Shown: piece by piece, positions 33,834 to 43,288 of the stretch | Numbering within the stretch: position 1 is the stretch's first letter | Layout: each line of letters opens with the position of its first letter | Assembly (NCBI RefSeq): GCF_006716315.1 | Contig: NZ_VFOV01000001.1 | Coordinates: 3,922,501 to 3,986,500 of the forward strand | DNA from: Nocardioides albertanoniae | Lineage (GTDB): Bacteria > Actinomycetota > Actinomycetes > Propionibacteriales > Nocardioidaceae | Direction of reading: 5' to 3' | Length of the DNA stretch: 64,000 bases | The notes under the pieces: generated by a model | What the model saw: only the letters and a program-made list of their open reading frames with translations | The model's database searches: none | Told to the model about the DNA's origin: nothing | Position numbers and translations under genes: made by a program

Positions 33834-36715
33834 GGCCGCAACGCTACGCCGCCGTCCAACCCCCGGGTAGCGGAAGCACGCTCGCCCCGCCCCGCCGGTC
33901 GACCGTCCCCGACGCTGGCGAGCAGGTCGTCGACCCGCTCGCGGGTCAGCTCGGTGCGGTCGAGCTCACCGACCTCGTCGAGGATCGCGACGACCTCGTG
34001 CAGGGTGGCGCGGGCCTGGTCGACACGGTCGGTCTCGCGCTCGATGACGGCGCGGCGTACGAGCACCTTCGCCTCGCTCCACCGGCTGCGCTCTTCGAGA
34101 TGGCGGGCCAGCTCATGGCGCAGGAGATGTTCGGCGTCGGTGTAGCGCTCGAGACCGATCAGGGCGTCGGCGAGGGTCAGCCGCGGAGAGGACGACTCGA
34201 CGTCGACGGGGTCCTGGCCGATCTCGTCCTCGATCAACCGCACCGCGTCCTGGTAGCGCTCCATCCGCACGTAGACCTCGGCCAGCCCGATCAGACTGCC
34301 TCGAGCGCGGTCGGCCATGCCGGCGACATCGGCGACGGCGTAGGCCTCCTCGAGCACCGCGACCGCCTCGTCGAGCGACCCGGTCATGCTCAGCGCCTGG
34401 CCGCAGTTGGACAGCGACATCTCCAGCCCCGCCGCCGCCCCGGTCTCGCGGAACACCTCGGCGGCAGCACGGAACTCCGAGATCGCGCGAGGCAGGTCGC
34501 CCGCCCGTGCCCGACTGATCCCGAGCTGGTTGCGGATGTAGGCGGCATCCACCTCCTGACCTGCCTCGATGGCCGCCTCCAGGCCGATCTCCTGCAGCGC
34601 GACGACCTCGGCGGGCGAGTGCCGCATGGAGAGGTTGAACATCTTGTTCACCAGCTGGTACGCCGCCCCCAGCAACCCCCGGCGCACAGCGAGCCGCACG
34701 GCGAGCCCCAGGTCGGGCCACTCCCGTTCGCCCCAGGAGCGGGCCTGCTGCGAGGTGGCGAAACCGAGCGCCACCACGTCGGGCACGAGCGGGTCCAGCG
34801 TCATCAGCCGGTGGGACGGCCCGTCGATCTCGGCGGCCGCGACGAGCGAGTGGGTATACCAGCTCACCAGGCGTCGCACGGCCGCCTCCGACTCCTCCGC
34901 CGAGCCCATCTCGAGCGCGTAGTCGCGCACCAGGTCGTGGAGCACGAAGCGCCCGGGGCGATGCTCGCGGAGCAGGTTGGCCTCGGTGAGCCGGTCGAGG
35001 AGCCGTCGGGCCGGGCCGGTGCCGACACCGGCCAGCGCCGCCGCGCACGGCACGCTGAGGTCGGATCCGGGGTGCACCGCGATCCTGCGGAACATCGCCC
35101 GCGACTCGGCATCGAGCGCGTCGTAGGACCACGAGAAGACGGCCCGCAGATCGGTGAGCGGGTCGTCGGCGGTCTCGAGCGCCGAGAGCCTGCTCGACTC
35201 GCCGTCGAGCTCGGCGACGAGGGCGGCGAGAGAGACGTCGGGGTGCCGGCCGCATCGCTCGGCGGCGACCGCGAGCGCCAGCGGGAGGTGGCCGCACATC
35301 TCCGCGAGCGTGCGCACCGTCGCCTGGTCGGTGGCCCGATCGCCCAGCCGCTGATGCAGGAAGGCCACCGACTCGCCCGGGGTGAGCATGTCGAGACCGA
35401 TCCGCTTGGCACCCTCGCGAGCGGCGAGCCCGCGCATCTGGCTGCGACTGGTCACCAGCGCCAGCGACTCGCCGCCGGGGAGCAGCGGCCGCACCTGCTG
35501 GGCGTCGCGGGCGTTGTCGAGCACGAGGAGCACGCGCCGTTGCGCGAGGGTCGTACGCAGCAGGGCGGAGGCCGCGTCGACATCGTCGGGCACGGCCTCA
35601 CCGTCGACGCCCAGACCGATCAGCAGGCCCGAGAGCGCCTGCTCGGGGTCCATCGGCTCACCCGGGCCGTAGCCGCGCAGGTCGATGAAGAGCTGGCCGT
35701 CGGGGAAGTGCTCGAGCGTGCGATGCGCCCAGTGCACCGCCAGCGCGGTCTTGCCGGCCGCACCGACGCCGTGCACGACGACCACGCTCGGCCAGCCCGA
35801 CTCGTGGGCGATGGTCACCGCGTCGAGCAGTCGCAGCTCGACATCGCGGCCGGAGAAGCTGGGCACGTCGGCGGGAAGCTGGTGCGGGACGGTGTCGGCC
35901 GCGGCCGTGGAGTCCTCCTCCGAGGTGCGCTGCTCGGGCACCACCGGCTCGCCTCCGGACGGCGCGATCTCCGGGGTCGCCACGTCGCCGACCAGCAACC
36001 GGGTGAAGATCGAGCGCAGCTCCGTGCCGGGGTCGGCGCCGAGCTCGTCGGCCAGCCGCGACCGCACCTCCTCATAGGCCTCCAGCGCCTCGGCCGTACG
36101 CCCCGCCGAGGCCAGCGCCTCCAGCAGCACCGCCCACAACGACTCACGCAGCGGGTGATCGGCCACCACGCGACGCACGTCGGCGACCGCCTTCGTGGCC
36201 CGTCCGGCGGCGACGTCGAGCGAGGCGCGATCCTCCAACGCGGCCAGGTAACGGTCGACCAGCCACGGCCGCATGATCTCCGCCAACGGCTCGCCGGCGG
36301 GCTCGTCGAAGGGGGCGCCTCGCCACAGGTCGATCGCCTCTTCGAGACGCTCATAGACCCCGGCGCCCTCGGCACCGCCGTGCCGGCCGGTCGCGTCGAG
36401 CAGGTCGACGAAGGCCAGCGCGTCGACCGACGAGCGGGGCAGGTCGAGGATGTAGCCACCGGCCGCGCGGCGTACGACCTCCTTGCCGAGCACGCGACGC
36501 AGCCGCCCGATGTAGGTGTGCAGGCTGCCGCGCGGGTTGTCCGGCAGCTCCTCACCCCAGATGCGGTCGGCGAGAAGGTCTGCGGAGACCGGGTTGCCGG
36601 CCTCCATGGCCAGCAGCGCCAGCAGGGTGCGGGGGCGGCGCCCGGGCACCTCCACGAGCGCACCGGCGCGCGTGACCTTGAGGGGGCCGAGCAGACAGAT
36701 GCTCACATCCGTCAC
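33830..36715 (-). CDS. SARP-type regulator with NB-ARC ATPase and TPR domains (AfsR-like)
   Basis: A 961-aa STAND regulator. Residues 1-95 are an OmpR-like winged helix, residues about 100-240 a bacterial transcriptional activation domain, residues about 280-560 an NB-ARC ATPase with Walker A HGVGAAGKTALAVHWAHR and RRVLLVLDNARD, and the rest helical TPR-like repeats (for example AISEFRAAAEVFRETGAAAG). AfsR-like proteins control secondary metabolism or development. I chose GTG 36715 because homologues start VSICLLGPL. Unusually its stop overlaps the MoxR start, making it the first cistron of a MoxR-VWA operon. Confidence 0.92.
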   Translation of the reverse strand: MTDVSICLLGPLKVTRAGALVEVPGRRPRTLLALLAMEAGNPVSADLLADRIWGEELPDNPRGSLHTYIGRLRRVLGKEVVRRAAGGYILDLPRSSVDALAFVDLLDATGRHGGAEGAGVYERLEEAIDLWRGAPFDEPAGEPLAEIMRPWLVDRYLAALEDRASLDVAAGRATKAVADVRRVVADHPLRESLWAVLLEALASAGRTAEALEAYEEVRSRLADELGADPGTELRSIFTRLLVGDVATPEIAPSGGEPVVPEQRTSEEDSTAAADTVPHQLPADVPSFSGRDVELRLLDAVTIAHESGWPSVVVVHGVGAAGKTALAVHWAHRTLEHFPDGQLFIDLRGYGPGEPMDPEQALSGLLIGLGVDGEAVPDDVDAASALLRTTLAQRRVLLVLDNARDAQQVRPLLPGGESLALVTSRSQMRGLAAREGAKRIGLDMLTPGESVAFLHQRLGDRATDQATVRTLAEMCGHLPLALAVAAERCGRHPDVSLAALVAELDGESSRLSALETADDPLTDLRAVFSWSYDALDAESRAMFRRIAVHPGSDLSVPCAAALAGVGTGPARRLLDRLTEANLLREHRPGRFVLHDLVRDYALEMGSAEESEAAVRRLVSWYTHSLVAAAEIDGPSHRLMTLDPLVPDVVALGFATSQQARSWGEREWPDLGLAVRLAVRRGLLGAAYQLVNKMFNLSMRHSPAEVVALQEIGLEAAIEAGQEVDAAYIRNQLGISRARAGDLPRAISEFRAAAEVFRETGAAAGLEMSLSNCGQALSMTGSLDEAVAVLEEAYAVADVAGMADRARGSLIGLAEVYVRMERYQDAVRLIEDEIGQDPVDVESSSPRLTLADALIGLERYTDAEHLLRHELARHLEERSRWSEAKVLVRRAVIERETDRVDQARATLHEVVAILDEVGELDRTELTRERVDDLLASVGDGRPAGRGERASATRGLDGGVALRP

Positions 36716-36868
36716 CGTTCCACCCCCACCGTCCGAACCGTCCCGAGCCGATCGCGCCTGAGAGCCACGCTGCAACCATAGTGGGGCGGCGATGGCCCAT
36801 GCGACCCGGAATCGGTCGTTGTCAAGGCATCTGTTCAGCATCCGACCCTCGTGCCACACAATGTCCCC

Positions 36869-37321
36869 ATGTCCGTCTTCGGTAACCCTTCCGGATCAGC
36901 CGCCTCGACGCACTCGCTCCAGCGAGCCTGCCCCTGCGGTGCCGCCTCGACCTACGGCGCGTGCTGCCATCGGCTGCACCGCGGCGGGGCGAGCGCCGAG
37001 AGCCCTGAGGAGCTGATGCGCAGCCGCTATGCGGCGTACGCCGTCGGCGACTGGGACTACGTCTTCCGCACCTGGCATCCCGCCACCCGCCCCCACGACC
37101 TGGGCGAGGCCGGCCACGACACCGGTCTGAGGTGGACCGGCCTCACCGTCGAAGGGTCCGGGCTCGACGACGAGACGCACGGGTGGGTGAGGTTCCGAGC
37201 CGCCTACCAGGCTCCGGACGGCGCGGGGGAGCTCTCCGAGCACAGCCGGTTCGAGGTGCGCGCCGGACGCTGGCTCTACGTCGACGGCACCATCGACGGC
37301 GAAATTGTTGACCAGGTGTAG
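36869..37321 (+). CDS. YchJ-like SEC-C motif protein (UPF0225)
   Basis: A 150-aa protein with an N-terminal zinc-binding SEC-C motif (CPCGAASTYGACCHRLHRG) followed by an NTF2-like domain containing MRSRYAAYAVGDWDYVFRTWHPATRP. Function in bacteria is unassigned. ATG 36869 was chosen over an out-of-frame ATG at 36861; CACAAT ends 6 nt upstream and may be a leaderless -10. It is divergent from the SARP gene. Confidence 0.92.
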   Translation: MSVFGNPSGSAASTHSLQRACPCGAASTYGACCHRLHRGGASAESPEELMRSRYAAYAVGDWDYVFRTWHPATRPHDLGEAGHDTGLRWTGLTVEGSGLDDETHGWVRFRAAYQAPDGAGELSEHSRFEVRAGRWLYVDGTIDGEIVDQV

Positions 37322-37456
37322 CCGCCACGAACCCGCGGCGAAACTCCTCTGAAAACATTCATCTGAAGGTAAAGGCTCCCCACGATCGGGAAATGAGCAC
37401 GCGACGTCCCGCACATCAGGTGGACTAAGACCCCCGGAGGCGACAGACTCTAGGGC

Positions 37457-39118
37457 GTGACCACCGACGCGACCGAAGACCTCACCGGTCTCGAGCCATC
37501 GGCGCGCTCGCTCCTGGACGCGGTCATCGCGATGTCGAGCGAGCTCGATCTGAGCGCCATGCTCGAGCGGATCACCCGGTCGGCCTGCGAGCTGACCGGA
37601 GCCGGCTACGGCGCCCTGGGCGTCCTCGGCTCCGACGGCGACCTCCAGGACCTGATCACCTTCGGCCGCCAGCAGGAGCCGACGCTTCGGGTCGTGGGCA
37701 AGAGCCACGGGCGCCGCGCGCGAGCCGATGTCGAGGCCGAGAACCCACCGACCACTCCTCCCTCCGGCACCCGCGTCGCTGACGTCAAGGCGCCCGAGGC
37801 GCTGCGGATGCTCACTCCCAGCGGCTCCGCCAGCGAGACCAGCGGTGATGGCGGCAGCCATGCGCTGCGTACGGGCGACCCCGGCAAGCGCCGGTTCCTC
37901 GAGGTGCCGCTGCGGATCAAGGATCACGACTTCGGACACCTGCTGCTCTCGGAGAAGGCCGGCGGCGCCGACTTCACCAACCACGACGAGCAGCTCGTCG
38001 TCGCGCTCGCCCGGGCCGCCGGCGCCCAGATCGACAGGGTGCGCGAGCTCGACCTCAGCGAGCAGCGGCGCAAGTGGCTCGAGGCCAGCGCCGAGCTCAA
38101 CCGGGCCCTGACCCCGCCGCTGGACCACACCGTCGCGCTCGAGCGGATGTGCGAGACCGCCCTACCGCTGATGCGGGCGATCGGCGTCGGCGCCGGCACC
38201 CGCATCGAGCACGGCCTCGTCTCCGGCGTCGCCGCCGTCTCCGGTCAGGAGGATCGGGTGCGCGCGGTGACCGAGAAGATCCCGGTGCTCATCGACCGAC
38301 GCATCATCGAGCCCCTCGACCTGGAGGTCGACGGTCTGCACGTCGTCGTCGCCCCGGTGCGCTCCACGCTCGCCGGCCGCGGTGCCCTGCTGGCCATCTA
38401 CGAGAAGGCCTCCGAGGCTCAGGACGAGCACGAGCGCGAGCTCTTCTTCGGGTTCGCCGGCCAAGCCGCCCTCGCGCTCGACCGGCTCCGCGCCGTCGAG
38501 GACCGCGCCGACCTGGCCGTCATCACCGACCGCGACCGGATCGCCCGCGACCTGCACGACGTCGTGATCCAGCGCCTCTTCGCCATCGGTCTCCAGCTGG
38601 AGGCTCTCGGACGTGACCCGCTCGAGGTCGAGAGCCTCTCCCAGCGGCTCTCCGACCAGGTCGACGCGCTCGACCAGACGATCAAGGACGTACGCGGCTC
38701 GATCTTCGACCTCAGCAACCACGACGCCTCCTCGCTGCGGGCGCAGGTGCGCGAGGTCGTCCGGGAGTACGCCGGGGTCATGGACTTCACCCCCGAGATC
38801 AAGATCACCGGGCCCGTCGACACCGCCGTGCCCGAGGCCGTACGCAACCACCTGCTGCCGGTGCTGCGCGAGGCCGTCTCCAACCTGGCCCGGCACGCTC
38901 AGGCCCACAGCGCCCAGATCGAGCTGACCCTCGAGGACGACGAGATCAAGCTGGTCGTGCGCGACGACGGCAGCGGGGTGCCCGAGGAGGCAGAGGAGAG
39001 CGGGCTGAAGAACGCCCGCTGCCGCGCTGTGCAGCTCGGCGGTCAGCTCGAGATCGGCCCCGGCAAGCCCGGCGGCACCGAGCTGGTCTGGCAGGTGCCG
39101 ATCACCGCCGGGGTCTAG
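37457..39118 (+). CDS. Two-GAF sensor histidine kinase, DevS/DosS-like
   Basis: A 553-aa cytosolic sensor kinase. GAF domains occupy about residues 25-200 and 215-350; the first contains a long polar insert (about 85-145). The HisKA_3 phospho-accepting His367 lies in RIARDLHDVVIQRLFAIGLQLE and the ATPase shows REAVSNLARHA and VVRDDGSGVP. In mycobacteria this family senses O2, NO or CO through GAF-bound haem; whether this GAF binds haem is not visible. TGGACT-17-CAGACT ends 7 nt before GTG 37457, suggesting a leaderless mRNA. The stop TAG shares the CTAG palindrome with the convergent devR stop. Confidence 0.92.
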   Translation: MTTDATEDLTGLEPSARSLLDAVIAMSSELDLSAMLERITRSACELTGAGYGALGVLGSDGDLQDLITFGRQQEPTLRVVGKSHGRRARADVEAENPPTTPPSGTRVADVKAPEALRMLTPSGSASETSGDGGSHALRTGDPGKRRFLEVPLRIKDHDFGHLLLSEKAGGADFTNHDEQLVVALARAAGAQIDRVRELDLSEQRRKWLEASAELNRALTPPLDHTVALERMCETALPLMRAIGVGAGTRIEHGLVSGVAAVSGQEDRVRAVTEKIPVLIDRRIIEPLDLEVDGLHVVVAPVRSTLAGRGALLAIYEKASEAQDEHERELFFGFAGQAALALDRLRAVEDRADLAVITDRDRIARDLHDVVIQRLFAIGLQLEALGRDPLEVESLSQRLSDQVDALDQTIKDVRGSIFDLSNHDASSLRAQVREVVREYAGVMDFTPEIKITGPVDTAVPEAVRNHLLPVLREAVSNLARHAQAHSAQIELTLEDDEIKLVVRDDGSGVPEEAEESGLKNARCRAVQLGGQLEIGPGKPGGTELVWQVPITAGV

Positions 39119-39777
39119 CTGCCGCGGCGCGGCTGGAGCAGCTCCTTGGCCATCAGCGCCGCCTGCGTACGCCGCTGCACGCCGAGCTTGGCGAGGATGC
39201 TGGAGACGTAGTTCTTGACGGTCTTCTCGGCCAGGAACATGCGGCCGGCGATCTCGCGGTTGGTCAGGCCCTCGCCGATGAGGGCGAGCAGTCGCTTCTC
39301 CTGCGGCGTGAGCGCCTGGACCTGCTGCGACTCGCCCTCGGGGTTGCGCATCCGCTCGAGCACCTTCGCCGTCATCACCGGGTCGAGCAGCGAGCCGCCG
39401 CCGGACACGGTGCGGATCGCCTCGACCAGGTCGTTGCCTCGGATGTCCTTGAGCACGTAGCCCTTCGCTCCGGCCATGATCGCCGAGAAGAGGGCCTCGT
39501 CGTCGTCATAGGAGGTCAGGATGAGCGCGAGCATCTCGGGGTAGGCCGCCCGGACCTCGCGACAGACCTCGATGCCCGAGCCGTCGGGGAGCCTGGCATC
39601 GAGCACGCAGACATCTGGCCGCAGCCGGTCGATGTCTTCGCGCGCCTGGGCGGTCGTGCCGCCCTGACCGACGACGGTGATGTCGTCATGGCTGTCGAGC
39701 AGGGTCGTCAGCCCCTGACGTACTACCTCGTGGTCGTCGAGCAAGTAGACCCGGATCGTCCTTGGCTCGGTCAACAC
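39115..39777 (-). CDS. LuxR/DevR-type response regulator
   Basis: A 220-aa NarL-family regulator. The receiver has the acidic pair YLLDDHEVV (Asp14/15), phospho-acceptor Asp60 in VCVLDARLPDG and the conserved lysine in GYVLKDIRG. The HTH spans about 150-210 (LTPQEKRLLALIGEGLTNREIAGRMFLAEKTVKNYVSSILAKLGVQ; only the pattern matters). GTG 39777 lies 92 nt inside the 3' end of cydDC on the same strand, so it is expressed with the cytochrome bd operon. Likely partner: the DevS-like kinase converging on it. Confidence 0.93.
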   Translation of the reverse strand: MLTEPRTIRVYLLDDHEVVRQGLTTLLDSHDDITVVGQGGTTAQAREDIDRLRPDVCVLDARLPDGSGIEVCREVRAAYPEMLALILTSYDDDEALFSAIMAGAKGYVLKDIRGNDLVEAIRTVSGGGSLLDPVMTAKVLERMRNPEGESQQVQALTPQEKRLLALIGEGLTNREIAGRMFLAEKTVKNYVSSILAKLGVQRRTQAALMAKELLQPRRGS

Positions 39778-42700
39778 CGTCTCGCTTCCCCATCCGTTGC
39801 AGGTCGACCACGCTATCGGTCAACCCGAGGCCGGTCGATGTATGAGTCATCCACAACACGGTTTTCGTTCCGCCGAGCGGACCGTCGGGTGATCCATCTG
39901 ATCGATATGAGCCATCTGGCCGGCCATCTGTGGTGCCATCCTCCCGCGAGAGCACTTCGTGCGCCAGCGACGTGGCGGTCGAGGTGTCCAGATGAGCCAA
40001 AGGTTCGTCCAGAACCAGGACCTTGTGCCCGGCCAGCATCGACCTCGCCACCGCCAGCCTCGCCCGCTCACCACCCGAGACCTGGGCGGCGCCGTCACCG
40101 AGCCTGGTGTGCAGCCCCGCAGGAAGGGCGTCGAGCCACGCACCGAGGTGCGCTCGCCGGATCGCTGCCTCCACGTCGGCATCGGTCGCCGCCGGCCTGG
40201 CGAGTCGCACGTTCTCCACGAGGCTGGAGGCGAAGACGTGCGGGTCGTCGTCGACGAGGCCGACCTGGGTGCGTACGTCGCCGGGGTCGAGGTCGCGGAT
40301 CGAGTGAGCGCCGAGGGAGATCGTGCCGGTCTCGGGGTCGAGGAAGCGCAGCATCAGTGCGGCCATGGTGCTCTTGCCGGAGCCGGACGGGCCGACGATG
40401 CCGATCCTCGCTCCCGGGGTGATGTGCAGGTCGGGGAGCTCGACGGGCTGTCCGTCGCTGGTGCCGTCCGGGCTGGTGCTGCCGGGCCGGGCGGTGACGG
40501 CGTCGAACGTGATCGTGACGTCCTCGGTCGGCTGCTTCGGGTGGGTGGGCGCGACGACCGCCGGTGAGCGGTCGGTGAGCTCGTCGAGGCGGCGACGCGC
40601 GGCGCGGGTGCGGGCCCTGGCAGCCCCGGCGTCGGCCAAGGTGGCCGCCGGCTCGGCCAGCGCCAGCGGCACCAGCACGAGCAGAGCCAGCATCGGCCCG
40701 TCGGAGGTGCCCGCGTAGGCGGCCGTAGCCGCGACCGCCGCACCGCAGGTGACCAGCACCACGGCCTTCGCGACGGCCGAGGACCCAGCAGCCGTCACGG
40801 TCGATCTGGTGGCTCTGCGAGCGAGGTCGCCGAGGGCCTGCAGCACCGGCTCGCTCGCCTGCCACATCCTGCGCTCGGTGGCCGTCTGCACAGCCTCGAC
40901 CACCTGCTCGGAGACCCGTGCCCGCACCTGGATCGAGGTCTCCTCGGCCCGTGCTGCGCCGGCGTACGCGATCCAGTAGGCGGCGGCAGCCGCGAGCACC
41001 GTGGCCGCGGCCAGGGCGGAGGCCACCGGGTCGATGAGGGCGGTCACGGCTACCGCGAGAGATGCTGCGACGGCGTACTCCCTGACGGGCAGGCGCACCC
41101 GCAGCTCCTCGTCGAGCACGGCGTCGACATCGTCGACGACGCTCGCCAGCACATCGCCCCTGCGGCCCGGGAGCGCGCCCGGCACCAACGGCACCAGCGC
41201 GTCGTAGATCTCGACCCGCCGCTTCGCCAGCAGCCTCAACGCGCTGTCGTGGGACCACAGCCGCTCCAGATAGCGCAGCACCGGCCGCGCGATCCCGAAC
41301 GTCCGCACCCCCACCATCGCCACCACCAGCGTGAGCACCACCGGGTGGTAGGAGGCCTTGATGATCAGCCACCCCGCCAGCGCCGTCAGCGCCACCCCCG
41401 AGGCCCAGCTCAACCCACCGACCACCGCCGCTCCCCACAACGCCCCCCGCCCCGCCGAGAAGTCACTCACGCCGGTCGAAGCGTCACTCCTGCAGGTCGA
41501 AGCGTCAGTTCTGCAGGCCGAGACGTCACCGGATGCCGCTTCGGCCTGCAGAAGCGACCTCTCGACCTGCAGGGGTGACTCCTCGGCGGGGAGGGTGATG
41601 AGCTGGTCGGCGAGGTCGATGAGGGGTTGGCGGTGGGCGACGAGGACGACGGCGCGGTCGCGGGACAGCGCGGTGACGGTCTCGGCGATGATCCGCTCGG
41701 TGTCGGCATCGAGGTGGGCGGTGGGCTCGTCGAGGAGGACCCAGGGACGATCGGAGAGTACGACGCGGGCCAGGGCCAGACGTGCGCGCTCGCCGGCCGA
41801 CAGCGACCGACCGTCCTCGGCGAGGTCGGCGCCGAGGCCGCCCGGAAGCTCGGCGATCCGCTCGGCGAGAGCGACGCGCTTGAGCACCCGCCACAGGTCG
41901 CTCTCGGCCGCGTCACTCGCACCGAGGCGGAGGTTGTCGGCGATCGTCCCGCCGACGAAGACCGGTCGCTGGGGCAGGTAGGCGAAGCGTTCACGCCAGC
42001 CGTCGCCCGCGGCCGGGGTCTGCCCGTCGAGCTCGACCGTGCCGGCGTACGTCTCGTGCAGGCCTGCCATCGTCGCCAACAACGTCGACTTGCCGCATCC
42101 GCTCGGGCCGACGATGGCGGTGATCCCACGGTCGGGGATGCTCGCGCTCGCCGGCGACAGCGCCGGCTGTCGCCGGTCGGGATAGGTCAGTGCCACCTCG
42201 TCGAGCTCCAACCCCACGCCGAGAGGTCGCTCCTGCAGGTCGAGTCGGCAATCGGTGACCTCTCGACCTGCAGACGTGACGTCTCGACCTGCGGGGGTGA
42301 CTTCTCGGCTGGCGGGGGTGAGGGTGGCGGTGGCTTCGAGGGTCGCGGAACCCTCGGCGGCGGCGTGGAACTCGGTGCCGACGCGGCGCAGGGGCCAGTA
42401 GGCCTCGGGCGCGAGGAGCAGTACGACGAGAGCGGTCTGCAGGTCGACCGAGCCGGAGGCGAGGCGGATCCCGATGGTCACGGCGACGAGGGCGACCGAG
42501 ATGGTGGCGACGAGCTCGAGCACCGCGGCGGAGGCGAAGGCGATCTTGAGCGTCTCGAGGGTGCGTCGGCGGTAGCGGTCGGTGATCGCCGCGATGACCC
42601 TCGACTGGGCCGATGCCCGGCCGAAGGCGACGAGGGTCGGCAGACCCCGCATCACGTCGAGGAAGTGGCCGGCGAGCGCCGCCATCACCCGCCACTGGCT

Positions 42701-43267
42701 GGTCGCCTGGTCGCGGGTGGCCAGGCCGACCAGCACCCCGAAGATCGGGATGAGCGGCAACGTGAGCAGCACGATGAGGCCGCTGAGCGGGTCGGTCCAG
42801 GCGATCACCGCAAGCACCATGACGGGAAGCACGCAGGCCAGCACGAGCGCGGGCACATACCGCGTCAGGTAGGGCTCCGCGGCCGAGACACCGCGGGTGG
42901 CCAGGGCCGAGAGCGACCCCGAGCTGCCGGTCTGCCCGCGCAGGATGGCGCCGACGACCCGACGCCGCAGATCCGCCCCCACGACACCGGCCGCCCGTGC
43001 CCCGGCGAGGTCGGAGGCCACCCCGAGCACCCCGCGGCCGACGAACACGGCGATGACCGCAAGACCCCAGTCCCCCACGCCCCAGCCGTTCACACCCCAG
43101 CCGCTCACCGTCCCCGAGCCACGCACCGCGGCGATGAGCAGCCCCGCGACGGCGTACGTCTGGGCGATCAGCAGCACGGCCCCGAGCACCCCCGCCGCGA
43201 CCACCACGGCGAGCGGGCGGCGCGCGACCATCAGCTGGGCGCGAAGGCGGGGGTCGTTCGGGCGCAT
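39686..43267 (-). CDS. cydDC: CydDC fusion, thiol reductant ABC exporter with in-frame repeat insertions
   Basis: A 1193-aa fusion of two half-exporters. Half 1 has helices to about residue 305 and an ATPase with GPSGCGKST and LSAGERARLALARV; half 2 has helices from about 610 and an ATPase with GPSGSGKST and VSGGERARLAVARS. CydDC exports cysteine/glutathione-type thiols and is needed to assemble cytochrome bd. Residues 317-349 and 561-604 are encoded by 21-nt head-to-head arrays and form heptad peptides (REVTPAG, RDVTSAG; STCRSDA). Another low-complexity stretch, DGRPDGSYRSDGSPDG, lies near the C-terminus. The last 92 nt overlap devR. Confidence 0.93.
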   Translation of the reverse strand: MRPNDPRLRAQLMVARRPLAVVVAAGVLGAVLLIAQTYAVAGLLIAAVRGSGTVSGWGVNGWGVGDWGLAVIAVFVGRGVLGVASDLAGARAAGVVGADLRRRVVGAILRGQTGSSGSLSALATRGVSAAEPYLTRYVPALVLACVLPVMVLAVIAWTDPLSGLIVLLTLPLIPIFGVLVGLATRDQATSQWRVMAALAGHFLDVMRGLPTLVAFGRASAQSRVIAAITDRYRRRTLETLKIAFASAAVLELVATISVALVAVTIGIRLASGSVDLQTALVVLLLAPEAYWPLRRVGTEFHAAAEGSATLEATATLTPASREVTPAGRDVTSAGREVTDCRLDLQERPLGVGLELDEVALTYPDRRQPALSPASASIPDRGITAIVGPSGCGKSTLLATMAGLHETYAGTVELDGQTPAAGDGWRERFAYLPQRPVFVGGTIADNLRLGASDAAESDLWRVLKRVALAERIAELPGGLGADLAEDGRSLSAGERARLALARVVLSDRPWVLLDEPTAHLDADTERIIAETVTALSRDRAVVLVAHRQPLIDLADQLITLPAEESPLQVERSLLQAEAASGDVSACRTDASTCRSDASTGVSDFSAGRGALWGAAVVGGLSWASGVALTALAGWLIIKASYHPVVLTLVVAMVGVRTFGIARPVLRYLERLWSHDSALRLLAKRRVEIYDALVPLVPGALPGRRGDVLASVVDDVDAVLDEELRVRLPVREYAVAASLAVAVTALIDPVASALAAATVLAAAAAYWIAYAGAARAEETSIQVRARVSEQVVEAVQTATERRMWQASEPVLQALGDLARRATRSTVTAAGSSAVAKAVVLVTCGAAVAATAAYAGTSDGPMLALLVLVPLALAEPAATLADAGAARARTRAARRRLDELTDRSPAVVAPTHPKQPTEDVTITFDAVTARPGSTSPDGTSDGQPVELPDLHITPGARIGIVGPSGSGKSTMAALMLRFLDPETGTISLGAHSIRDLDPGDVRTQVGLVDDDPHVFASSLVENVRLARPAATDADVEAAIRRAHLGAWLDALPAGLHTRLGDGAAQVSGGERARLAVARSMLAGHKVLVLDEPLAHLDTSTATSLAHEVLSREDGTTDGRPDGSYRSDGSPDGPLGGTKTVLWMTHTSTGLGLTDSVVDLQRMGKRDGVDRAKDDPGLLARRPRGSTSGADDPARQP
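41457..41587. repeat. Head-to-head 21-nt repeat array B, inside cydDC
   Basis: Forward copies at 41457-41477, 41478-41498 and 41499-41519 are followed by a degenerate centre and about two inverted copies ending at 41587. It is translated in frame as CydDC residues 561-604, between the first ATPase and the second membrane domain. Confidence 0.88.
42221..42318. repeat. Head-to-head 21-nt repeat array C, inside cydDC
   Basis: One forward copy (42221-42241), a 15-nt centre (42242-42256 region) and three inverted copies at 42256-42276, 42277-42297 and 42298-42318. It is translated as CydDC residues 317-349, between the first membrane domain and the first ATPase. Confidence 0.88.
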
Positions 43268-43288
43268 CAGAGCATCATCAACAGCGCA

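Noticed and set aside
33821..36781. A 986-codon open frame antisense to the SARP gene
   Set aside because: Same reason: no domain, biased composition, no ribosome site, and a confirmed SARP/NB-ARC/TPR protein on the other strand.
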